Assembly (NCBI GenBank): GCA_946803715.1
Contig: CAMPET010000316.1
Location: forward strand, 64,040-77,810
Length of the DNA: 13,771 nt
Direction of reading: 5' to 3'
Origin: Beroe ovata
Lineage: Eukaryota; Ctenophora; Nuda; Beroida; Beroidae
In this document: piece after piece, positions 7,904 to 13,771 of the stretch
Numbering within the stretch: the first letter of the stretch is position 1
Layout: the number at the start of each line of letters is the position of its first letter
Translations under genes and position numbers: made by a program
Notes under the pieces: model-generated
What the model was told of the DNA's origin: nothing
The model's database searches: none
The model's input: the letters and a program-made list of their open reading frames with translations, nothing else

Positions 7904-8041
7904 ATGTTCGAACTGAGCGATGTCCTTGTTTTTCCCCTAGAATTTGATACTCAATATTCGGATAAACTGCGGGTTATTGATATAGAGGAGAAGTTGCTGG
8001 CCAAAGTGATAAGGTTAAGAGCATCAGCAACAAATTTTTAA
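7904..8041 (+). CDS. Possible small ORF of 45 residues, unrecognised
   Basis: An ATG at 7904 opens a 45-codon frame ending at the TAA at 8039-8041. The end of the peptide (LRVIDIEEKLLAKVIRLRAS) has protein-like composition and could form an amphipathic helix. A TATAAAA word at about 7885 lies 20 bases before the ATG. The frame extends upstream without an ATG to about 7787, where a ctttgcag acceptor-like string is found, so it could also be a terminal exon. I recognise no family. Chance is a real possibility. Confidence 0.15.
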   Translation: MFELSDVLVFPLEFDTQYSDKLRVIDIEEKLLAKVIRLRASATNF

Positions 8042-8042
8042 C

Positions 8043-8048
8043 TTTATT
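8043..8048 (-). terminator. Polyadenylation signal of the receptor gene
   Basis: AATAAA on the minus strand (TTTATT on the plus strand), about 175 bases beyond the receptor stop codon. It would give a short 3' UTR. Confidence 0.6.
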
Positions 8049-8224
8049 TCCGATCACTGACCAGTATCATAGATACTGAAAGTGAAAGTGAAAATAGCAA
8101 GGTTTCCCCCTGTTCCCTCAAGGCTAATGACCATGTTTGGAGTCACTCCAATGTTGCTATGGCCATGGCATGCGGTAGCCCTTTTTTCTGTGACTCGTTA
8201 GTAGGAATATGCCTGATACTCCGT

Positions 8225-9277
8225 TTACTCCTGCTGGTCGAACTCCGGGCCCAGGAGGAGGTTGAGTGGGATGTCGTCGAGGTACCTGAAAACACCACAA
8301 TTATAGTGAATCCATGATATGATTACTTGCATAGATCGGTAATGCTGTCGAGAATCGTAACCTTGATAAAGGGAAGTGTAGTTGGAGCGTAGAAATCGCT
8401 TTTTCAGAAAATTCCGGAAGCTATTGACGGTGAGACTGTACACGAAAAAGTTTGCCATGATGTTTGTGTGAGTGAGGGACACGGCAACACGGTGAAACTG
8501 TAGATGGAAGCGCGGGTGGGTGATGAAGAATGCTCCCATGAAGTACACAGTGACGGGCATGTATGTCACGATGTAAACAGACGCTGTCAGAACGACAGTC
8601 GTCACTCCCTGCCACTTTAGCGAGCCTCGTTTGCCTGCCATGGACCTCTTTGCTTTGTACAGCAGTAGAACTGTGGTGACAATGATGACAACGTTTGGGA
8701 TGACACCGAATATGGTGAAGCTGACTGGTAACAGCACTTTCCACACTGGGAATATCAGAGCTGGGTTACAGAAGTAAACCCGGTAATCGAACACAGAATC
8801 ATCAGGATCTATAGCCAGGAAACAGATGGGGTAGTAGAGGGACAACACCCAGACTCCAGCACAGAGCTTGTGCGCGGCTGTCTTGGTCCAGGCTCGAGCC
8901 CGGAGCGGATACCTCAGTTGGCAGATCTTGGTGGTTGTCATGACGCAGACCATGTTCATGCTGAGTTGAGCACACAACCACACGGGATAGACTTGGAGAG
9001 AGCAGAGGGTGTCCCCCAGCGGCCACCCGTTCTCAATGAGAGAGAGGAATGTGGGCAGCACATATGTCACCGCTAGGATTATATCACAGAGGGCAAGGTG
9101 CTGGATGAATGTGACGGTGAACTTGTGGAGTTTGAACGCGCTGTACTTGGCAGATGCTACCAGGATAATGGAATCCCCCATCAGGGAGGAGAGGGCGATG
9201 AAGAGTGTCCAGGATGCCCAGACATACCGCTCCCTGTCGGACTCGAGCTTGAAGGAAGAAAAGACGGCGGATGCCAT
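8225..9277 (-). CDS. Class A-like orphan G-protein-coupled receptor
   Basis: A 350-residue seven-helix membrane protein in one open frame, expected at the plasma membrane; the ligand is unknown. Visible landmarks: TM1 about 20-43 with GD (34-35) where GN is usual; TM2 with LALCD (D65); W85 in the first loop; C92 at the top of TM3, likely disulfide-bonded to C170 in loop 2; W143 in TM4; P194 in TM5; P241 in TM6 within VTYMP; NFFVY (276-280) in TM7; then a helix 8 (FRNFLKKRF). The DRY position reads TKI (116-118), with the loop 2 proline (P124) kept. The ATG at 9277 follows an in-frame stop at 9305-9307 and an acceptor-like ctctcctcag, so a 5' UTR intron is possible. The tail beyond about residue 316 may be altered by a 41-base GTAATC...TTTTCAG intron. 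The end of TM7 resembles large invertebrate orphan and chemosensory receptor families. No close subfamily can be named. Confidence 0.85.
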   Translation of the reverse strand: MASAVFSSFKLESDRERYVWASWTLFIALSSLMGDSIILVASAKYSAFKLHKFTVTFIQHLALCDIILAVTYVLPTFLSLIENGWPLGDTLCSLQVYPVWLCAQLSMNMVCVMTTTKICQLRYPLRARAWTKTAAHKLCAGVWVLSLYYPICFLAIDPDDSVFDYRVYFCNPALIFPVWKVLLPVSFTIFGVIPNVVIIVTTVLLLYKAKRSMAGKRGSLKWQGVTTVVLTASVYIVTYMPVTVYFMGAFFITHPRFHLQFHRVAVSLTHTNIMANFFVYSLTVNSFRNFLKKRFLRSNYTSLYQGYDSRQHYRSMQVIISWIHYNCGVFRYLDDIPLNLLLGPEFDQQE

Positions 9278-9452
9278 GTACTGAGGAGAGAGTAACAGGA
9301 GTAGTCACAGAGAGAACAGAACATAGAATCGGAAACGAGAATTATTTGTAACGTAATTAGGGACATTCATAATCACGAATCATGATGGCATACTGGTGCA
9401 GCTGCTCTAAATTTGGAACACAATAATGAGTTTCAAGGGCACCAAACAGGAG

Positions 9453-9462
9453 TATTTATATA
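9453..9462 (-). promoter_or_regulatory. TATA box upstream of the receptor gene
   Basis: The minus strand reads TATATAAATA, a canonical TATA element, about 175 bases before the receptor ATG. That is consistent with a short 5' UTR, perhaps with the small intron suggested by the acceptor-like string just before the ATG. Confidence 0.35.
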
Positions 9463-9951
9463 GTGGATCATGACTTTATTCATCATTCTCGTCATGTTTG
9501 ATGTTAACATGGTCATTACCTCCAAACTTCAGAACATTTAGGCTGTTTGGATGACGCGTGGGCCGTGGATCTAGCTCATGAATCAATTCACAGCTAATGG
9601 TAATGGTGCTGGGATTGTTTATTAATCGAGCCGCAATAGTATCAAAATGAGAGGGGGTTCAAATGAGAGGTGGTAACCATGTCTGGGTGGTATTCAAATC
9701 ACGACATAGCCTCCTTACAAATAGTGATAGAGTGTAGAATTAATTGTTACCAACTCCAGGGATAATTGGGTATATAATGCAGTAACTTATTAACATCACT
9801 ATTCACTAGGCAACTATTCCATAACATTGACACAGCTGATATTTATGGTTGCATATGGTCTACGTGAGCATCATTTCTAGAATTCAGTTAACACTCAGTT
9901 AGCAGTTATAGTATTCAGTTAACACTCCCCCCTCACTCTCACTCTCTCTAG
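9463..9951. other. Divergent intergenic region between receptor and MIER-like gene
   Basis: No gene is seen. It carries TATATAA at 9771-9777 on the plus strand, which may serve the MIER-like gene. ATTCAGTTAACACTC occurs at 9882-9896 and again at 9913-9927. A strong pyrimidine tract ending in CTCTCTCTAG at 9942-9951 looks like a splice acceptor. Confidence 0.45.
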
Positions 9952-10490
9952 CCGGAATCAATCCCCATGTCAAGTACCAACACACACGCCCCACACCAGC
10001 AATAGAACACGCCAGCACACCACACTTTACCAACCCAAAAGAGCGGAGACCACACTATTATACAACCACACAGCGTGACAATATGGAGTGTGGCCTCGCC
10101 CTGTCTACAGGCAAAGTCACACCAAGCATAGCACATAATGGTGTCTCTGATAACACACTCTTCTCACCCAATCACAGATCAGCCAACCACGACCGAACGA
10201 TAACAAAATCCAGCACCAACCACACTAAACTACAGAAGATGAGCAAGGCAAGGTTTGAGAACCGACTCAACTCACTTTTCGCTCACCCAGGCCTGGGAAA
10301 TGTGACATATCAGAGAACAATACTAGACATTCACTATGTCATAGTCGTTAATTGGAGGGTTTTCCAGCATGTGGTTCTGGGGAAACACAAATTGTGGGGC
10401 AGGAGTCGCTGTTTTTCTACCTTTAACCGGGAGATAATGGCACAAGGGTATCACAAAGTCAAGTTTCAGAGCAATGATAGCTCGCACAAG
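9952..10490 (+). CDS. Candidate upstream exon of the MIER-like gene
   Basis: The plus strand is open from 9912 to 10535. A strong acceptor (long C/T tract, then CTAG) ends at 9951. A good donor, CACAAG then GTAGGA, lies at 10490/10491 on a codon boundary and joins in frame to the exon starting at 10721 (acceptor ttggtttcag). The resulting 230-bp intron matches the DMAP1 introns in size. The first in-frame ATG is at 10083, giving 136 residues before the junction; a second at 10239 (MSKARFENRLNSLF) is also possible. The encoded sequence is polar, CA-rich at its start, and shows no domain I recognise. The MIER acidic region is absent. Frame consistency supports it; the odd composition counts against it. 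Confidence 0.35.
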
Positions 10491-10720
10491 GTAGGAAAGA
10501 GTGGGGGTGATCAGCTTTGTATACTCTTAACATGAAATTCATCCTTTTGATTCACATTAGGAGAATGCATCGGATATTACCTTAAATATCAACTGATACA
10601 GTGATACCACTTACTATACAGAAATCACACAATTTCAAACTGAAATGAAGATTGGATTACCTAATTGATGCTGAAGAACTTACTAAATAAGAACTTACTA
10701 ATACGGTCAATTGGTTTCAG

Positions 10721-11899
10721 GTACAAGTCTATCTCAGACCACTCCACGGCTCCATGACAACCCCCCAGCAGTCACACATACCTTGCTTCATACCCGTGGC
10801 AGACATCATGGAGAAACAGGAAGCAATCGGAGCTAATCCCACTTACCAGACATTACTCGGTATGGGCAAATCATGCGGGGTGAAGCGTAACTTGGGGGTT
10901 CAAGGAAAACCTGCTTCATCGATCATAGATTTGAATGTCCCAACACCAGACCTATCATTCAATCGCAAGTATGTGAAAACATTCCAGAGACTAACCACCT
11001 CGGAACATGATCGGCGGTGCATATTTCCCCGCGACACGGTGAGATTGAAGAGAGAGCTGAGTGAATACTTGGTGAACATACTACTGGATGAGCATATTCA
11101 GAATGTCCTGGACATGTTATCACAGGACATGTTGGATGAGGAGGGAGGCAGAGTGGGAGCCGAGTTCCTACTCTGGGATCCTAGCAGACTCCCTGAGAAA
11201 CAAGTAGTTGCGTTTCTGAGACGTTGTTGCCATGGTGATCACACCAATAGAGGAGGGGAGATTGATACAGTAAACATGATGAATACCCGACAGCCTGATC
11301 AGGAGGATGCTATGGAGAAGTTGGTTGCCATGGGTTACAATGTGGAGGCTACTCTACAAGCACTCATGGGCGAGAGGGGTGAGACACGTGACACCACAGA
11401 GGATGGAAATCTGGTTCCCTCACGGATAGAATCCGAGAGTGCGTCCTCTGCAGCAGCTAAACACGAGGCACACAGCACGTGGACAGCCAGAATGAAGCTG
11501 AACTTTGAGAAGGGGCTGATATTGTTTGGCGAGAATGTGGAGGATATCAAGAAGCATTTTCGGTGTTTCACCGGACTAAAACCACTTGATCTGGACCTCT
11601 ACTTCTACTCGGACGAGCGACAGAAGTTTATCGGGAAGCAGGAAGTAGCTAGGAAGGTAGTGGAGATTCTGGATCAGACTTCAATACAACACCTCCAGAA
11701 GATAGAGTTTTTCGAGTTAGGTCGGGACTGGGCTAAGATGAGACAGAACGCACTGTGCAGCAGTAGTGAGAGTGATGAATCGTTCTATGTGGAGTCGAGG
11801 TACAACAGTTTCGGCAGGAATATAAAGAGTCTGCAGAAGAAAAAGAAGAGGCCGAGACGACTGCCAAACAGATTCAAAAACTTTCATTTGTCTGGGTAA
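10721..11899 (+). CDS. Divergent ELM2-SANT protein, MIER-like, main or last exon
   Basis: Probable nuclear corepressor subunit. Known MIER proteins bring HDAC1/2 to chromatin through ELM2 and SANT domains. Residues are counted from the ATG at 10754 (381 residues). ELM2 features are LLWDPSRLPEKQVVAFL (139-155), close to the MIER pattern LLWDP-x2-LPE, and a C-terminal ELM2 helix at 185-204 (AMEKLVAMGYNVEATLQAL). A long acidic and Ser-rich linker follows, then a SANT-like segment starting at W243 (WTARMKLNFEKGLILFGENV) and ending with LYFYSDERQKF at 282-292. A basic cluster KKKKRPRR (362-369) is a likely nuclear localisation signal. The N-terminal ELM2 motif (IxVGxxYQAxIP) is not clear. The third SANT helix is diverged. 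The ATG has a poor context, and the frame is open back to an acceptor ending at 10720, so the real start is probably in an upstream exon. MTA, RCOR and MIDEAS-type relatives are alternatives, but MIER fits best. Confidence 0.7.
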   Translation, partial: VQVYLRPLHGSMTTPQQSHIPCFIPVADIMEKQEAIGANPTYQTLLGMGKSCGVKRNLGVQGKPASSIIDLNVPTPDLSFNRKYVKTFQRLTTSEHDRRCIFPRDTVRLKRELSEYLVNILLDEHIQNVLDMLSQDMLDEEGGRVGAEFLLWDPSRLPEKQVVAFLRRCCHGDHTNRGGEIDTVNMMNTRQPDQEDAMEKLVAMGYNVEATLQALMGERGETRDTTEDGNLVPSRIESESASSAAAKHEAHSTWTARMKLNFEKGLILFGENVEDIKKHFRCFTGLKPLDLDLYFYSDERQKFIGKQEVARKVVEILDQTSIQHLQKIEFFELGRDWAKMRQNALCSSSESDESFYVESRYNSFGRNIKSLQKKKKRPRRLPNRFKNFHLSG

Positions 11900-11965
11900 G
11901 CCAGGCTATTTTTTGTATGATGGTTAGAGTAGGTACTTTTTATACGTGTGATACATCATTTTTCG

Positions 11966-11971
11966 TTTATT
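11966..11971 (-). terminator. Polyadenylation signal of DMAP1
   Basis: AATAAA on the minus strand, about 52 bases beyond the DMAP1 stop codon. It lies within the 123-bp gap to the stop of the converging MIER-like gene. On the plus strand only a variant, AATAAG at 11982-11987, is near, so the two transcripts probably overlap at their 3' ends. Confidence 0.65.
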
Positions 11972-12022
11972 AGTTTTTCCCAATAAGAACCGCCTCTCAC
12001 TTACCCAGCTCCACGGGGATGA

Positions 12023-13708
12023 TCAGCCACCTTTGCTGCTGTTTTTCCTCTGCTTTTTCAGCAGCGCCGTCACCTTCTCAACCTCGTTAGCCGCCGCGCG
12101 CCGTTTTCTCGAGCAAGACGACGTCAGTCCAGCTGTAACGAGAGCTTCGTCCAGATTTAGACCGGATATGTCCGTGTCCACGAACAAATCGTCCTCAGGG
12201 TCTGGGGTAGATGCCTCTCCCGACAACGTCTCCTTCTGAGGAGGAAACTCTCCCTATGCTGTTCTCAAACTTACCGTGGTGGATGCAACACCCGGCAAGG
12301 GGAGTTGGGAGTGATCCAACAAGAGTGGCAGTTGTCATGGTGACGGTTGTCATGGTGATACAGTGTGGTGACGCACAACGAGACCACTGACCACTAGTGA
12401 CGCACAGCGCGACATTGGTGGAAACAATTGGGATTACTGAGGCACTCTAGATGAGAGTGTGGGGAGATAAGCACTTACCCTGTGCTTGAGTGCTTGAATA
12501 TCAAACTGGAGGGTCTCCTGTGCTATTTTCAGCTCCAGCAAGAACATGATATCGTTTCTCAGTTCGTTGTACTGCAAAGTTATTTCCTCCGTTGCCATTG
12601 GCGACAGAGTGACGCCCAACTGAGTCACTATTTGCTCTACCAACTTGGATTTCTTCAGACCAACCTGATGGAGTGTAATAGCGTGACCGCCTGTCTACTC
12701 CTTACTGAACATAACTGCGAATCTGGACTTCGTGTACAGCTCATTATACTAGTTAATGAAGGAAAACACATGACTGATGGCAAAGAGCACAGATTTGATC
12801 TAGAATAACCGCGCATTTTTATCAGTGACCAGATTGAAAATGTTCGATATTTCCCCGAATCCAGGTTACCTGAAGAGGTTGTTTGGTTTTGGTGCTCCTC
12901 AAGGAAACTCCAGCTCCAAGGGGCTTATCTTGAATCCGCCACGACTTAGCATCCTCGCCATCTCTCTTTTTACTACTGGACGCACTCTTCTTCTTCTTGG
13001 TGGCACTGGTCACGGTACATGGCTCAGACAAGTGATCAGCCACTTTTATCAGCCGTTGTAAGTCCTGCGCAAGTGATGCTGTTGTTAATTGTTGCCATGG
13101 TTACTATCCAAACTTGCCAGTGATCGCGTGTGTGAGAGGGAGTGATCGTGAGTGGTCGCATGATCAAATGCGTGTGTAGCTGAGGGCCTGACACACACAA
13201 AGTTATCGAACCTGTTGTTTCTTCTCTCTCTCTTTCCTCCTGATTTCTATTTTCCGGAGCTCCTCAATCAGATATTCCTCCTCCTCAACCTCTTCCCGAG
13301 TCCTGCTGTACAACTTCTCAAGTTGCTCCTGATGACACGATCCAATCATTGATAAATTCTATCGTAACCTGTCTATTTATTCATACATCGAGAATTTGTC
13401 AAACTGCTCTCCTCTCTTCCCCCTATTCTTTTTCAGACCCTCATTTCCAAAATTCCCTCCGACCCTTCCCATTTGTGGCAGCTTCAGTTGCATGGAGCCC
13501 GACAATGCAAGCCTTGGCATAATTCTCTGGCAAACCTCCCCGGTCCAAATACATAGTTTGTCGTCTACATACTTTTCTCAGTCGCTCATGATCAGCGTCG
13601 TATAGAGGTCGCTTCGGTTTCTCCGATTCAGAATCTTTGAGCTTGTCCAGTCGATACTGCACGTTGTAATAACGATCTTTCAGATCTTCCACGCTGCGCG
13701 CACCGTGC
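12023..13708 (-). CDS. DMAP1: DMAP1 (SWC4/EAF2 family), last five exons, 5' part outside the window
   Basis: DMAP1 is a shared nuclear subunit of the NuA4/TIP60 acetyltransferase and SRCAP/SWR1 remodelling complexes and was named for binding DNMT1. Five minus-strand exons join in frame: 13708-13573, 13328-13212, 13064-12870, 12664-12479 and 12235-12023 (TGA). The four introns are 244, 147, 205 and 243 bp, all GT-AG (donors GTATGT, GTTCGA, GTAACC, GTAAGT), and all fall on codon boundaries. The first exon opens with one base of a split codon. The product covers about 281 residues, roughly the C-terminal 60% of a usual 470-residue protein. Recognisable blocks: RSVEDLKDRYY at the end of the SANT domain, DADHERLRK, EQLEKLYSRT, EEEYLIEELRKIE, KEREKKQQDLQRLI, GAGVSLRS, LGVTLSP, YNELRNDIMFLLELK, and SRKRR near the C-terminus. 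Together these are diagnostic. No breaks are seen. The missing exons, including most of the SANT domain, lie to the right. Confidence 0.93.
12331..12359 (-). promoter_or_regulatory. Tandem near-match X-box motifs in the last DMAP1 intron
   Basis: GTTGTCATGGTGAC (12331-12344) and GTTGTCATGGTGAT (12346-12359) are adjacent copies of a 15-bp unit. On the minus strand the first reads GTCACCATGACAAC, one base from the RFX X-box consensus; the second has one further change. Confidence 0.35.
12368..12406. repeat. Repeated GTGACGCACA motif
   Basis: GTGACGCACA occurs at 12368-12377 and 12397-12406, each containing a TGACG half-site like those bound by CREB/ATF proteins. It lies in the same intron as the tandem X-box-like repeat. 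Confidence 0.6.
13091..13104 (-). promoter_or_regulatory. Perfect RFX X-box motif in a DMAP1 intron
   Basis: On the minus strand the sequence is GTAACCATGGCAAC, which fits GTNRCC-N2-RGYAAC at every position. It lies in the 147-bp intron between the second and third exons seen here, 27 bp upstream of the third. Confidence 0.45.
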
Positions 13709-13730
13709 CTACAGGAGAGACGTTGCTTGT

Positions 13731-13754
13731 CACGTGATTGCACGTGGACACGTG
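13731..13754. promoter_or_regulatory. Cluster of three CACGTG E-boxes
   Basis: CACGTG occurs at 13731-13736, 13741-13746 and 13749-13754, with starts 10 and 8 bp apart. The first lies in GTCACGTGAT, one base from the palindromic GTCACGTGAC preferred by TFEB/MITF and USF-type bHLH-zip factors. The cluster is in the DMAP1 intron upstream of the first exon in the window, or in sequence near an alternative start. Confidence 0.45.
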
Positions 13755-13771
13755 ATTTGTATTTCCGGCGG

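Noticed and set aside
8078-8094. GAAAGTGAAAGTGAAAA, an interferon-response-like (IRF) motif
   Set aside because: It is a simple purine repeat in or just beyond the receptor 3' UTR, and no promoter is near.
11324-11338. X-box-like GTTGCCATGGGTTAC
   Set aside because: It lies inside the conserved ELM2 coding helix (VAMGY), so the codons explain it.
1-13771. CRISPR array, bacterial operon, tRNA or rRNA gene
   Set aside because: The repeats have no regular spacers, no tRNA arm pattern was found, and the genes are spliced animal genes.

Overview
This is animal (metazoan) nuclear DNA. The evidence is spliced genes with GT-AG introns of about 150-250 bp, AATAAA polyadenylation signals, a seven-transmembrane receptor, and two chromatin proteins of animal type (DMAP1 and an ELM2-SANT protein). 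Genes are close together and introns are short, so a compact invertebrate genome is likely. I cannot name the phylum. One N at 6756 points to a draft assembly.

Layout. At 46-230 (minus) there is a candidate cysteine-containing exon of a gene that runs off the left edge. From about 231 to 2951 I see no convincing gene, only a GT microsatellite at the very edge, short repeats and a perfect RFX X-box at 1212-1225. At 2952-5846 (plus) a single uninterrupted ORF encodes a 964-residue PLP-dependent decarboxylase. It resembles bacterial and fungal tyrosine decarboxylases more than animal aromatic amino acid decarboxylases. From about 5880 to 7900 lies a repeat-rich block with tandem repeats, an imperfect 78-bp duplication and three fold-back elements, two of them GC-rich. 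At 8225-9277 (minus) is a class A-like orphan GPCR with unusual signature motifs, a TATA box upstream and an AATAAA downstream. At 10721-11899 (plus), possibly extended by an exon at 9952-10490, is a divergent MIER-like ELM2-SANT protein. At 12023-13708 (minus) are the last five exons of DMAP1, which I could join in frame across four introns; its 5' part lies beyond the right edge.

The MIER-like gene and DMAP1 are tail to tail, with stop codons only about 120 bp apart, and their 3' UTRs probably overlap. Both families act in histone acetylation or deacetylation complexes. I see no operon-like or defence-like system. The most interesting items are the tyrosine-decarboxylase-type enzyme with its long C-terminal extension, the receptor with altered DRY/CWxP/NPxxY motifs, the cluster of three CACGTG E-boxes in a DMAP1 intron, the RFX X-box motifs, and the GC-rich fold-back elements.
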